From NCBI RefSeq assembly GCF_963678635.1, contig NC_087070.1, positions 50,195,989-50,257,988 on the forward strand: 62,000 nucleotides of DNA, read 5' to 3'. A program made the translations under genes and the position numbers. Positions within the stretch are counted from its first letter, which is position 1; each line of letters starts with the position of its first letter. The DNA comes from Symsagittifera roscoffensis (taxonomy: Eukaryota; Xenacoelomorpha; Acoela; Convolutidae). Shown here piece by piece: positions 23,876 through 38,500 of the stretch. Below the pieces are notes generated by a model that saw nothing but the letters and a program-made list of their open reading frames with translations, searched no databases and was not told where the DNA came from.

Positions 23876-25875
23876 TGTATCTATGTATGTATGTATGTAC
23901 GTATGTATGTATAAAAGTATTTATGAATGTATGTATGTATGTATGTATGTATGTATGTATGTATGTATGTATGTATGTATGTATGTATGTATGTATGTAT
24001 GTATGTATGTATGTATGTATGTATGTATGTATGTATGTATGTATGTATGTATGTATGTATGTATGTATGTATGTATGTATGTATGTATGTATGTATGTAT
24101 GTATGTATGTATGTATGTATGTATGTATGTATGTATGTATGTATGTATGTATGTATGTATGTATGTATGTATGTATGTATGTATGTATGTATGTATGTAT
24201 GTATGTATGTATGTATGTATGTATGTATGTATGTATGTATGTATGTATGTATGTATGTATGTATGTATGTATGTATGTATGTATGTATGTATGTATGTAT
24301 GTATGTATGTATGTATGTATGTATGTATGTATGTATGTATGTATGTATGTATGTATGTATGTATGTATGTATGTATGTATGTATGTATGTATGTATGTAT
24401 GTATGTATGTATGTATGTATGTATGTATGTATGTATGTATGTATGTATGTATGTATGTATGTATGTATGTATGTATGTATGTATGTATGTATGTATGTAT
24501 GTATGTATGTATGTATGTATGTATGTATGTATGTATGTATGTATGTATGTATGTATGTATGTATGTATGTATGTATGTATGTATGTATGTATGTATGTAT
24601 GTATGTATGTATGTATGTATGTATGTATGTATGTATGTATGTATGTATGTATGTATGTATGTATGTATGTATGTATGTATGTATGTATGTATGTATGTAT
24701 GTATGTATGTATGTATGTATGTATGTATGTATGTATGTATGTATGTATGTATGTATGTATGTATGTATGTATGTATGTATGTATGTATGTATGTATGTAT
24801 GTATGTATGTATGTATGTATGTATGTATGTATGTATGTATGTATGTATGTATGTATGTATGTATGTATGTATGTATGTATGTATGTATGTATGTATGTAT
24901 GTATGTATGTATGTATGTATGTATGTATGTATGTATGTATGTATGTATGTATGTATGTATGTATGTATGTATGTATGTATGTATGTATGTATGTATGTAT
25001 GTATGTATGTATGTATGTATGTATGTATGTATGTATGTATGTATGTATGTATGTATGTATGTATGTATGTATGTATGTATGTATGTATGTATGTATGTAT
25101 GTATGTATGTATGTATGTATGTATGTATGTATGTATGTATGTATGTATGTATGTATGTATGTATGTATGTATGTATGTATGTATGTATGTATGTATGTAT
25201 GTATGTATGTATGTATGTATGTATGTATGTATGTATGTATGTATGTATGTATGTATGTATGTATGTATGTATGTATGTATGTATGTATGTATGTATGTAT
25301 GTATGTATGTATGTATGTATGTATGTATGTATGTATGTATGTATGTATGTATGTATGTATGTATGTATGTATGTATGTATGTATGTATGTATGTATGTAT
25401 GTATGTATGTATGTATGTATGTATGTATGTATGTATGTATGTATGTATGTATGTATGTATGTATGTATGTATGTATGTATGTATGTATGTATGTATGTAT
25501 GTATGTATGTATGTATGTATGTATGTATGTATGTATGTATGTATGTATGTATGTATGTATGTATGTATGTATGTATGTATGTATGTATGTATGTATGTAT
25601 GTATGTATGTATGTATGTATGTATGTATGTATGTATGTATGTATGTATGTATGTATGTATGTATGTATGTATGTATGTATGTATGTATGTATGTATGTAT
25701 GTATGTATGTATGTATGTATCTATGTATGTATGTATGTATGTATGTATGTATGTATGTATGTATGTATGTATGTATGTATGTATGTATGTATGTTTATAT
25801 GTATGTATGTATGTATCTTTGTATGTATGTATGATTGTATGTATGTTTGTTGGTAAGTATTGATGTTTGTATGTA
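23876..25875 (+). repeat. (ATGT)n microsatellite, about 2 kb
   Basis: An essentially pure tetranucleotide array of close to 500 copies, with interruptions only in the first 60 and last 160 bases. The long open frames on both strands (Met-Tyr-Val-Cys and His-Thr-Tyr-Ile repeats) follow from a 4-bp unit lacking stop codons and are not genes. Confidence 0.98.
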
Positions 25876-25884
25876 TAAATGTAA

Positions 25885-26265
25885 GCCGGCAAAAAAACTG
25901 GATAGTTTTTGGAACCAAATAATACCCTCATATAAAAATAAAGTGAAAAACTCGACTACCAGTTTTTTTCCTGGTCCAAAAAGTCAATAAAATCGATTGC
26001 CATGAGGGCTTTTAATCCTATATAATATCAAACCTATTAACAGTTACAGTTAATTTATTAAAAATCAATTAATTGAGTTTTTTGCCATTTTTTGTTTCAC
26101 GTCGCGCAAAATTAGGAATCATTTTCTGCATTTATCACATGAGTTATGCAGAAACGTTGCAAAAAGATCAGAGCATACCTCACGCCCCTAAGGCATTGTC
26201 AAGAGCTCGGTAAATCAATTCGTTCGACCTAAAAAAATGGTAGCCAACAGTTTTGAAAATCAGAC
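25885..26265. repeat. R1 repeat, copy c, right fragment
   Basis: Continues the R1 alignment from 23,520: GGAACCAAATAA, CCAAAAAGTCAATAA, ATTTATCACATGAGTTATGC, GTCAAGAGCTCG, AATCAATTCGTT. Together with 23,405-23,520 it forms one R1 copy split by about 2.35 kb of simple repeats. Confidence 0.75.
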
Positions 26266-26644
26266 CCCTTCTTGAGCAAATCCTACGCCTGCCCCTGTAT
26301 AAATACATACAAACATCACGCATTCAACTTGTAATTAAGTTTCGTGGTCATTCTTTATAAAAAAAAACGAAAAATAATTGATCATAATCACTTTAACGCT
26401 AGATTTCCTTGTTTTAAAAAATAATAGTTAATTTGGTTGCAATAGATTTTTTATGTACACTGACAATTAAATTCAAATGAAATCGATTTGTATCTACGGA
26501 ACTCCAGCGCGGATGGGGTATTTTTGTCTAAGTTTTTTCCATCTATGGGTTAATTTTGGCCTGAAAACAACTGCCTGGGGCAACAGTGTCTACAAAACAG
26601 TTCCAGATGCTGACACAATTGTTTGGTTATCGGATGCCTGCACT
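26266..26644. other. Unassigned AT-rich sequence
   Basis: A 72-codon plus-strand open frame (26,477-26,695) reaches into segmental duplication S2 and has no counterpart frame in S1, so it is not called. Confidence 0.4.
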
Positions 26645-27330
26645 AATGTAAGCTTGTACCCTTCAATGAAGTGGAAAGTTCAAATGTTGCGATAAAATTG
26701 ATAAAAATAAATTGGAATTCATTATTTATGAACACTAATTCTTTTTGAAAAGATTTTTTGAACCTTCACTAAATTCGAAGTTGTTTCAAACACCCACATA
26801 GCAATTAATGATTCAAAAAGAGGAAGGGAACTTATTAATTGGCTCTCACTTCTAAAAAAAAAAGTGATAAAAAGTGAACTTCCGTTCTAAAAGAGTGATA
26901 AAATTACATTCTTGCATTTTTTCACAACTTTTGAGTTTTTAACTAAGCTCATTTAACGCCTTTTAAATTGAGTTATTCAAGTGCTGAACTGAAATTCGAA
27001 AGATGTGGAAAGATTTTTTCATGGCTACTATCTGACTCTGAAAAACGAGAATCATGTATGGGATCTTTTTTCCTTTCCTTGTAAAATCTCAGTGGTGGGC
27101 TGGAAAAACCCATTTTTACATTTTAATTTTATTTAATTATAATTTGTTTGTTGATGTGGATTTTCTGATGAAATTCAATCATCATTATGAAAAGAGCTTT
27201 TTTTTCAACCCGGTTCGAGGTAATCACCTAATGCTTCGACTTTTATTGTCGAGAAGACGTTTTAAATTAAGAAAAAAAAATTAAATTATGGCCAAGAAAG
27301 TCGAAATATGAGTCGACCATAGAGTGAAAC
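26645..27330. repeat. Segmental duplication S2
   Basis: Diverged partner of S1 (21,395-22,075) in the same orientation. Its right end runs into the large satellite array at the position where S1 has a single monomer-like stub. Confidence 0.8.
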
Positions 27331-30300
27331 TGGGTCGGGCAAAAAATGAGTCCACCAAAGTCAAAAACTAGGTCGAGCAAAAGTTTTTTTAAATTGTATT
27401 TGTAAAATAAACCAACCAAAGTCGAAATTTAGGTCGAGAAAAAAAGTGTTCGATAAAATGTGTCAACTAAAATCAAAAACTAGGTCGCGCAAAAAATGTT
27501 TTTTGGGATGAAATTATATAAAAAGAGTCAACTAAAGTCAAAAATTCAGCCGAACAAAAAAATTTTTGTTAATTTTTTGGTTGAGTTCATGAAAATGAGC
27601 CAACCAAAGTCAAAACTTGGTGGAGAAAAAGTTTTTTTTTGGGTGACATTTAAAAACTCAAAGAAAAGTCAAGAAAAGTCAAAACTAAATCGAGCAAAAA
27701 TTTTTGTTGGCCGGATTCGAAAAAATGAGTCCACCAAAGTCAAAAACTTAGTCGTGCAAAAGTTTTTTTAGTAGGATTTATAAATTAAAACAACCAAAAA
27801 CGCAATTTAGGTCGAGAAAGTTTTTTTTTTGGGTTGGACTTATACAAATGTGTCAACCAAAGTCAAAAAATAAATCGAGCAATGTTTTTTTTCGGGCCGA
27901 ATTTGTAAATGTGAGTCCATCATTGTCAAAAGGTAGCTCAAGCAAACCTAGTGGGATTTATAGTTTAAGCCAACCAAACTCAAAAACTAGGTCGGTAAAC
28001 TTTTTTTTGGGTTTGATTTGTACAATTTTGTCAACCAAAATCAAACAACTATGTTGCGCAAAAATTTATTTTCTGTCATTTTTTTGTGTTGGATTAGTAA
28101 AATTGAGCACATGTTTCAATCAAAAATAAGTTGAACAAAGAGTTTTGCGTTTGCTTTTTTTGCGTCAAGTTTGTAAAAACTGAGCGTCGACGAGGATCAA
28201 AAACTAAATCTAGCAAAATTTGTTTTTTTTTTTGGTATGGATTTCTGAAAAAAATTCAACCAAAGTCAAAAAGTAGGCCAAGAAAAATTTTTTGATAGTT
28301 TTTTTGGTTGGATTTGCAAAAGTGAGACTACCAAAGTCAAAAACTATATCAAACAATTTTTTTTTGGGCCCGGCTCGTAAAAATGAGTCCATCATTGTCA
28401 AAAACTAGATCAAGCAAAAATTTTAGTCGGATTTTTAAAAAAAACCAACCAAAATCAAAAAATAGATCGAGGAATTTTTTTTGGGTTTGACTTATACAAA
28501 TGTGTCAACCAAAATCAAAAAATAAATCGATTAATGTTTTTTTGGGCCGGCTTTGTAAAAGTGAGTTCATCATTGTCAAAAGGTAGGTCAAGTAAAGTTT
28601 CTTTTTGTGGGATTTGTAAAATAAACCAACCATTGTCGAAAATTAGGCCGAGAACATTTTTTTTGATTCGACTTAGACAAGTATGTCAACCAAAATCAAA
28701 AAAACCTAGGTCACGCAAAAAAATAAATTTCAGATATTTTTTGTGTTGTATTAGTAAAAATGAGCCGACCAAAGTCAAAAAATAGAACAAACCAAAAAAC
28801 TTTTGGGTAAGATTTTTAAAACTGAGTCCACTTAAGTCAAAAAATAGGTCGCAAAACGTTTTTTTTTGTTTGATTTGTACAATTTTGTCAACCAAAATCA
28901 AATAACTAGGTCGCGCAAAAAATTATTTTCTGTTATTTTTTTGTGTTGGATTAGTAAAATTGAGCACACGTTTCAATCAAAACTAAGTTGCACAAAGAGT
29001 TTTGCAATTGCTTTTTTTGCGTCGGATTTGTAAAAACTGAGCGTCGACGAAGATCAAAAACTAAATCTAGCAAAATTTGTTCTTTTTTGAGATGGATTTC
29101 TGAAAAAGATTCAACCAAAGTCAAAAAGTAGGCCAAGAAAAAATTTTTGATAGTTTTTTATTTGGATTTGCAAAAATGAGAATACCAAAGTCAAAAACTA
29201 TTCCAAACAAAATTTTTTTTCGAGCCGGATTCGTAAAAATGAGTCCATCATTGTCAAAAACTAGATCAAGCAAAATAAAATTTTTGTCGAATTTTTAAAT
29301 TAAACCAACCACAGTCAAAAATTAGGTCGAGGAATTTTTTTGGTTTTGACTTATACAAATGTGTCAACCAAAATCAAAAAATAAATCGAGCATTGTTTTT
29401 TTTGGGCTCGATTTGTAAAAGTGAGTCCATCATTGTCAAAATGTAGGTGAAGCAAAATTTCTTTATAGTGGGATTTGTAAAATAAACCAACCAATGTCGA
29501 AAGTTAGGCCGAGAAAATTTTTTTTGGTTCGACTTAGACAAGTATGTCAACCAAAACCGAAAAAACCTAGGTCATGCAAAAAAACATAAGTTTCAGAAAT
29601 TTTTTGTGTTGTATTAGTAAAAATGAGCCGACCAAAGTCAAAAAATAGAACAAACCAAAAAACTTTTGGGTAAAATTTTTGAAACTGAGTCCACTTAAGT
29701 CAAAAACTAGGTCAAGCAAAATGTTTTTAGTGGAATTTGTTAAGCAAACCGACCAAGGTCAAAAATTAGGTCGCGAAATTTTTTTTGGGTTCGATTATGT
29801 GCCAACCAAAATCAAAAAAAATATCAGGCAAAAAAATATTTTTTTCTGTTACTTTTCTGTGTTGTATTAAATAAAATGAGCTCATCAAAGTCAAAATTCA
29901 AGTTGAGGAAAAAATGTTTTATTTATTTTTTTTTGCATCTGACTTGTTAAAATTGAGCGTTGACCAAGATTAAAAATTAGGTCCAGCAAAAAATTTTTTT
30001 TGGGCTGGATTTCCAAAAAACATTTCAACCAAAAAAAAATTAGGCCAAACAAGTTTATTTTTTTAATTTTTTGGTTGGACTTGCAAAAATGAGACAACCA
30101 AAGTCAAAAATAGATCAAACAAACTTTTTTTGGCTGGGATTGGTAAAACTGTTTCAACCAAAGTCAAAAACTAAATCGAGCCATTTTGTTTTTGGGCCGC
30201 ATTCGTTAAATTGAGTCCATAATTGTCAAAAAATAGGTCACGCAAAATTTTTTTAGTGGGATCTATAGTTTAAACCAACCAAACTCAAAAACTAGGTCGC

Positions 30301-32460
30301 AAAACGTTTTTTTTTGGTTTGATTTGTACAATTTTGTCAACCAAAATCAAATAACTAGGTCGCGCAAAAAATTATTTTCTGTTATTTTTTTGTGTTGGAT
30401 TAGTAAGATTGAGCACATGTTTCAATCAAAACTAAGTTGAACAAAGAGTTTTGCGTTTGCTTTTTTTGCGTCGGATTTGTAAAAACTGAGCGTCGACGAG
30501 GATCAAAAACTAAATCTAGCAAAATTTGTTTTGTTTTTGGGATGGATTTCTGAAAAAGATTCAACCAAAGTCAAAAAGTAGGCCAAGAAAAAATTTTTGA
30601 TGGTTTTTTTGTTTGGATTTGCAAAAGTGAGAATACCAAAGTCAAAAACTATTCCAAACAAATTTTTTTTTCAGGCCGAATTCGTAAAAATGAGTCCATC
30701 ATTGTCAAAAACTAGATCAAGCAAAAACTTTAGTCGGATTTTTAAATTAAACCAACCACAGTCAAAAATTTGGTCGAGGAATTTTTTCGGCTTTGACTTA
30801 TACAAATGTGTCAACCAAAATCAAAAACTAAATCGAGCATTGTTTTTTTTTGGGCTGGACTTGTAAAAGTGAGTCCATTATTGTCAAAATGTAGGTGAAG
30901 CAAAATTTCTTTATAGTGGGATTTGTAAAATAAACCAACCAATGTCGAAAGTTAAGCCGAGAAATTTATTGATAGTTTTTTGTTTGTATTTGCAAAAAAA
31001 AGACTACCAAAGTCAAAAACTATATCAAACAAATTTTTTTTTGGGCCCGGCTCGTAAAAATGAGTCCATCATTGTCAAAAAATAGATGAAGCAAAAATTT
31101 TAGTCGGATTTAAAAAAAAAACCAACGAAAATCAAAAAATAGATCGAGGAAATTTTTTTTGGGTTTGACTTATACAAATGTGTCAACCAAAATCAAAAAA
31201 TAAATCGAGCAATGTTTTTTTGGGCCGGCTTTGTAAAAGTGAGTTCATCATTGTCAAAAGGTAGGTCAAGTAAAGTTTCTTTTTGTGGGATTTGTAAAAT
31301 AAACCAACCATTGTCGAAAATTAGGCCGAGAACATTTTTTTTGGTTCGACTTAGACAAGTATGTCAACCAAAATCAAAAAAATTTAGGTCACGCAAAAAA
31401 ATAAATAACAGAAATTTTTTGTGTTGTATTAGTAAAAATGAGCCGACCAAAGTCAAAAAATAGAACAAACCAAAAAACTATTGGGCAAGATTTTTAAAAC
31501 TGAATCCACTAAAGTCAAAAACTAGGTCAAGCAAAATGTTTTTAGTGCGATTTGTTAAGCAAACCAACCAAAGTCAAAAATCAGGTCGAGAATTTTGTTT
31601 TGGGTTGGATTATGTGCCAACCAAAATCAAAAAAACTATCACGCAAAATTTATTTTTCTGTTACTTTTCTTTGTTGTATTAATTAAAATGAGCCCATCAA
31701 AGTCAAAATTCAAATTGAGGAAAAAATTTTTTGTTTATTTTTTTTGCATCTGATTTGCTAAAATTGAGCGTTGACCAAGATTAAAAATTTATTCAAATAA
31801 AAGTTGTTTTTTGGGCTGGATTTCCAAAAAACAATTCAAACAAAATAAAAAATAGGCCAAACAAGTTTACTTTGGTAATTGTTTGGTTGGATTTGCAAAA
31901 ATGAGACAACCAAAGTCAAAAATAGATCAAACAAACTTTTTTCGGCTGGGATTTGTAAAACTGTTTCAACCAAAATCAAAAACCAAGTCGAGCAATTTTG
32001 TTTTTGGGCCGCATTTGTTAAAATGAGTCCATAATTGTCAAAAAAAATAGGTCAAGCAAAAATTTTTTAGTGGGATTTATAGTTTAAACCAACCAAAATC
32101 AAATAACTAGGTTGCGCAAAAAATTATTTTCTGTTATATTTGTGTTGGATCAGTAAAATTGAGCACATGTTTCAGTCAAAACTAAGTTGAAGAAAGAGTT
32201 TTGCAATTGCTTTTTTTGCGTCAAGTTTGTAAAAACTGAGCGTCGACGAGGATCAAAAACTAAATCTAGCAAAATTTGTTTTTTTTTGGTATGGATTTCT
32301 GAAAAAAATTCAACCAAAGTCAAAAAGTAGGCCAAGAAAAATTTTTTGATAGTTTTTTTGGTTGGATTTGCAAAAGTGAGACTACCAAAGTCAAAAACTA
32401 TATCAAGCAATTTTGTTTTTGGGCCGCATTTGTTAAAATGAGTCCATAATTGTCAAAAAA

Positions 32461-35400
32461 AAGGTCGAGCAAAAATTTTATAGTGGGATTTATAGTTTAA
32501 ACCAACCAAAATCAAATAACTAGGTCGCGCAAAAAATTATTTTCTGTTATTTTTTTGTGTTGGATTAGTAAAAGTGAGCACATGTTTCAATCAAAACTAA
32601 GTTGAACAAAGAGTTTTGCGTTTGCCTTTTTTGCGTCGGATCTGTAAAAACTGAGCGTCGACGAGGATCAAAAACTAAATCTAGCAAAATTTGTTTTTTT
32701 TGGGATGGATTTCTGAAAAAAATTCAACCAAAGTCAAAAAATGGGCCAAGAAAAATTTTTTGATACTTTTTTGTTTGGATTTGCAAAAGTGAGACTACCA
32801 AAGTCAAAAACTGTACCAGACAAATTTTTTTTTCGGGCCGGATTCTTAAAATTGAGTCCATCATTGTCAAAAACTAGATCAAGCAAACTTTTTAGTCGGA
32901 TTTTTAAATAAAACCAACCACAGTCAAAAATTAGGTCGAGGAAATTTTTTTTTGGGTTTGACTTATACAAATGTGTGAACCAAAATCAAAAAATAAATCG
33001 AACAAAATTTTTTTTTTTCGGGCCCGGCTTGTAAAAATGAGTCCATCATTGTCAAAACTAGATCAAGCAAAACTTTTAGTCGGATTTTTAAAAAAAACCA
33101 ACTAAAGTCAAAAATAAGATCGAGGAATTTTTTTTTGGGTTTGACTTATACAAATGTGTCAACCAAAATCAAAAAATAAATCGAGCAATGTTTTTTTGGG
33201 AAGGCTTTGTAAAAGTGAGTTCATCATTGTCAAAAGGTAGGTCAAGTAAAGTTTCTTTTTGTGGGATTTGTAAAATAAACCAACCATTGTCGAAAATTAG
33301 GCCGAGAACGTTTTTTTTGGTTCGACTTAGACAAATATGTCAACCAAAATCAAAAAAATCTAGGTCACGCAAAAAATAAATTTCAGAAATTTTTTGTGTT
33401 GTATTAGTAAAAATGAGCCGACCAAAGTCAAAAAATAGAACAATTCAAAAAACTATTGGGCAAGATTTTTAAAACTGAGTCCACTAAAGTCAAAAACTAG
33501 GTCAAGCAAAATGTTTTTAGTGGGATTTGTTAAGCAAACCAACCAAAGTCAAAAATCAGGTCGAAAATTTTGTTTTAGGTTGGATTATGTGCCAACCAAA
33601 ACCAAAAAAACTATCACGCAAAATTTATTTTTCTGTTACTTTCCTGTGTTGTATTAAATAAAATGAGCCCATCAAAGTCAAAATTCAAATTGAGAAAAAA
33701 AAATATTTTTTTGCGTCTGATTTGTTAAAATTGAGCGTTGACCAAGAAAAAAAATTTAGTCAATTAAAATTTGTTTTTTGGGCTGGATTTCCAAAAAACA
33801 ATTCAAACAAAATAAAAAATAGGCCAGACAAGTTTAATTTGTTAGTTTTTTGGTTGGATTTGCAAAAATGAGACAACCAAAGTCAAAAATAGATCAAACA
33901 AACTTTTTTCGGCTGGGATTTGTAAAACTGTTTCAACCAAAATCAAAAACTAAAGCAAGCAATTTTGTTTTTGGGCCGCATTTGTTAAAATGAGTCCATA
34001 ATTGTCAAAAAAAAGGTCGAGCAAAAATTTTATAGTGGGATTTATAGTTTAAACCAACCAAAATCAAATAACTAGGTCGCGCAAAAAATTATTTTCTGTT
34101 ATTTTTTTGTGTTGGATTAGTAAAAGTGAGCACATGTTTCAATCAAAACTAAGTTGAACAAAGAGTTTTGCGTTTGCCTTTTTTGCGTCGGATTTGTAAA
34201 AACTGAGCGTCGACGAGGATCAAAAACTAAATCTAGCAAAATTTGTTTTTTTTTGGGATGGATTTCTGAAAAAAATTCAACCAAAGTCAAAAAATGGGCC
34301 AAGAAAAATTTTTTGATACTTTTTTGTTTGGATTTGCAAAAGTGAGACTACCAAAGTCAAAAACTGTACCAGACAAATTTTTTTTTTGGGCCGGATTCGC
34401 AAAATTGAGTCCATCATTGTCAAAAACTAGATCAAGCAAACTTTTTAGTCGGATTTTTAAATAAAACCAACCACAGTCAAAAATTAGGTCGAGGAAATTT
34501 TTTTTTGGGTTTGACTTATACAAATGTGTGAACCAAAATCAAAAAATAAATCGAACAAAAAATTTTTTTTTTCGGGCCCGGCTTATAAAAATGAGTCCAT
34601 CATTGTCAAAACTAGATCAAGCAAAAATTTTAGTCGGATTTTTAAAAAAAACCAACTAAAGTCAAAAATAAGATCGAGGAATTTTTTTTTTGGGTTTGAC
34701 TTATACAAATGTGTCAACCAAAATCAAAAAATAAATCGAGCAATGTTTTTTTGGGAAGGCTTTGTAAAAGTGAGTTCATCATTGTCAAAAGGTAGGTCAA
34801 GTAAAGTTTCTTTTTGTGGGATTTGTAAAATAAACCAACCATTGTCGAAAATTAGGCCGAGAACGTTTTTTTTGGTTCGACTTAGACAAGTATGTCAACC
34901 AAAATCAAAAAAATCTAGGTCACGCAAAAAATAAATTTCAGAAATTTTTTGTGTTGTATTAGTAAAAATGAGCCGACCAAAGTCAAAAAATAGAACAATT
35001 CAAAAAACTATTGGGCAAGATTTTTAAAACTGAGTCCACTAAAGTCAAAAACTAGGTCAAGCAAAATGTTTTTAGTGGGATTTGTTAAGCAAACCAACCA
35101 AAGTCAAAAATCAGGTCGAGAATTTTGTTTTGGGTTGGATTATGTGCCAACCAAAACCAAAAAAACTATCACGCAAAATTTATTTTTCTGTTACTTTCCT
35201 GTGTTGTATTAAATAAAATGAGCCCATCAAAGTCAAAATTCAAATTGAGAAAAAAAAATTTTGTTTATTTTTTTGCGTCTGATTTGTTAAAATTGAGCGT
35301 TGACCAAGAAAAAAAAATTTAGTCAATTGAAATTTGTTTTTTGGGCTGGATTTCCAAAAAACAATTCAAACAAAATAAAAAATAGGCCAAACAAGTTTAA

Positions 35401-35575
35401 TTTGTTAGTTTTTTGGTTGGATTTGCAAAAATGAGACAACCAAAGTCAAAAAGAGATCAAACAAACTTGTTTCGGCTGGGATTTGTAAAACTGTTTCAAC
35501 CAAAATCAAAAACTAAATCAAGCAATTTTGTTTTTGGGCCGCATTTGTTAAAATGAGTCCATAATTGTCAAAAAA
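32461..35575 (+). repeat. Higher-order repeat, two units of about 1.55 kb plus partial
   Basis: Within the satellite, the block beginning AAGGTCGAGCAAAAATTTTA occurs at 32,461, 34,013 and 35,576, giving periods of 1,552 and 1,563 bp. Successive units are nearly identical over their whole length, whereas monomers inside a unit differ widely. The third unit is cut short near 36,300. Confidence 0.9.
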
Positions 35576-38500
35576 AAGGTCGAGCAAAAATTTTATAGTG
35601 GGATTTATAGTTTAAACCAACCAAAATCAAATAACTAGGTCGCGCAAAAAATTATTTTCTGTTATTTTTTTGTGTTGAATTAGTAAAAGTGAGCACATGT
35701 TTCAATCAAAACTAAGTTGAACAAAGAGTTTTGCGTTTGCCTTTTTTGCGTCGGATTTGTAAAAACTGAGCTTTGACGAGGATCAAAAACCAAATCTAGC
35801 AAAATTTGTTTTTTTTTGGGATGGATTTCTGAAAAAAATTCAACCAACGTCAAAAAGTAGGCCAAGAAAAATGTTTTGATGGTTTTTTGTTTGGATTTGC
35901 ACAAGTGAGACTACCAAAGTCAAAAACTAAAGCAAACAATTTGTTTTTGGGCCGGAATCGTATAAATGAGTCCATCATTGTCAAAAACTAGATCAAGCAA
36001 ACTTTTTAGTCGGATTTCTAAATTAAACCAACCACAGTCAAAAATTAGGTCGAGGAAATTTTTTTTGGTTTTGACTTATACAAATGTGTGAACCAAAATC
36101 AAAAAATAAATCGAGCATTGTTTTTTTGGGCCGGATTTGTAAAAATGAGTCCATCATTGTCAAAAGGTAGGTCAAGCTACATTTCTTTTTAGTGGGATTT
36201 GTAAAATAAACCAATCAATGTCGAAAGTTAAGCCGAGAAATTTTTTTGATAGTGTTTTGTTTGGATTTGCAAAAAAAAGACTACCAAAGTCAAAAACTAT
36301 ATCAAACAAATTTTTTTTTCGGGCCCGGCTCGTAAAAATGAGTCCATCATTGTCAAAAACTAGATCAAGCAAAAATTTTAGTCGGATTTTTAAAAAAACC
36401 AACCAAAGTCAAAATTTAGATCGAGGAAATTTTTTTGGGTTTGACTTATACAAATGTGTTAAGTATTTGTTTTTTGGGCTGGATTTCCAAAAAACAAATC
36501 AAACAAAATAAAAAATAGGCCAAACAAGTTTACTTTGTTAATTTTTTGGTTGGATTTGCAAAAATGAGACAACCAAAGTCGAAAATAGATCAAATAAACT
36601 TTTTTCGGCTGGGATTTGTAAAACTGTTTCAACCAAAATCAAAAACTAAATCGAGCATTTTTTTTGGGGCCGCATTCGTTAAAATGAGTCCATAATTGTC
36701 AAAAAAATTGGTCAAGCAAAATTTTTTTAGTGGGATCTATAGTTTAAACCAACCAAACTCAAAAATTAGGTCGCAAAACGTTTTTTTTTTGGTTTGATTT
36801 GTACACTTTTGTCAACCAAAATCAAATAACTAGGTCGCGCAAAAAAATTTTTTCTGTTATTTTTTTGTGTTGGATTAGTAAAATTGAGCACATGTTTCAA
36901 TCAAAACTAAGTTGAACAAAGAGTTTTGCTTTTGCTTTTTTTGCGTCGGATTTGTAAAAATTGAGCGTCGACGAGGATCAAAAAATAAATCTAGCAAAAT
37001 TTGTTTTTTTTGGATGGATTTCCTAAAAAGATTCAACCAAAGTCGAAAAGTAGGCCAAGGAAAATTTTTTGATAGTTTTTTTGTTTGGTTTTGCAAAAGT
37101 GAGACTACCCAAGTCAAAAATTATATCAAACAAAGTTTTTTTCGGGCAGGATTTGTAAAAATGAGTCCAACATTGTCAAAAACTACATCAACCAAAAATT
37201 TTAGTTGGATTTTTAAATTAAACCAACCAAAGTCAAAAATTAGGTCGAGGAAATTTTTTTGGGTTTGACTTGTACAAATGTGTCAACCAAAATCAAAAAA
37301 CTAGGTCGCGCAAAAAATAGTCTGTCATTTTTTTGGTGTTGGATTAGTAAAATTAATCCCATCAAAGTCAAAAACTAAGTTGAGCAAAGTTTTTTGTGTT
37401 TTTTTTTGCGTCAGATTTGTTAAAATTGAGCGTTGACAAAGATTAAAAATTACGTCATGCCAAACAATTATTTTTTGTTAATTTTCTGGTACGATTTGTA
37501 AAAATGAGACAACCAAAGTCAAAAACTAGATCAATTAAATTTTTTTCGGCTGGGATTTGTGAAACTGATTCAATCAAGTCAAAAACTAAATCGAGCAAAA
37601 AATTTTTTCGGTCGCATTCGTATAATGAGTCCAACAAGGTGAAAAAATTGGCCAAGCAATTTTTTTAGTGGGATTTGTAAAATAAACCAACCAAATCAAA
37701 ATTTAGTTAGTTTTTTCGCTGAACTTATACAAATGTGTCAACCAAAATCAAAAAACAAGGTCCAGCAGAAAAATTTTTTCTGTTATTTTTTTGTGTTGGA
37801 TTCGTAAAAATGAGCCCATCAAAGTCAAAGCTTAAATTGAGGAAAGAGTTTTGAGTTTTTTTCGTCTGATTAGTAAGAAATGAGCGTCGACCAAAATCAC
37901 AAGCTAGGTCATGCAAAATTTGTTTTTTTTTGGGAGGGATCTGTAGAAAAGAGTCAACCAAAGTCAAAAATTAGGCTAAACAAGTTTTTTTTTGTAAAAT
38001 TTTTTGTTGAATTTGTAAAAATGAGCCCATCAGAGTCAAATTTTAAGATGAGGAAAGAGTTTTGTGTATATATTTTTTGCATCTGATTTGTAAGAAACGA
38101 GCATCGACCAAGATCACAAACTAGATCAAACCAAAAAAAAATCATTTTGGGTGAGATTTGCAAAATCGAGTTCGCTAAAGTCAAAAACTAAATCGGCCAA
38201 AAACGTTTTTTTGGCAGGTTTCTTAAAAAATGGTCCATCAAAGTCAAAATTTAGGTCAAGCAAAAAAATTTTTAAAAAAAATCAACTTAAGCCGAAATTT
38301 AGGTCGAGAAAAATTTTTTTGGGTCGGACTTACAAAAGTGTGTCAACCCAGATAAAAAAACCTGCTCGAGCAAAAAAATTAGCTGCTAGTTTTTTGGTTG
38401 AATTTGTAAGAAGCCGAACGAAATCAAAAACTAGATCAAACAGTTTTTTTGGTAGGATTTGTAAAACTGAGTCAACCAAACTCATAAACTAAGGCAAGCA

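Noticed and set aside
23838-25931. Open frames of 630-700 codons on both strands
   Set aside because: They are translations of the (ATGT)n array, which has no stop in any frame; not genes.
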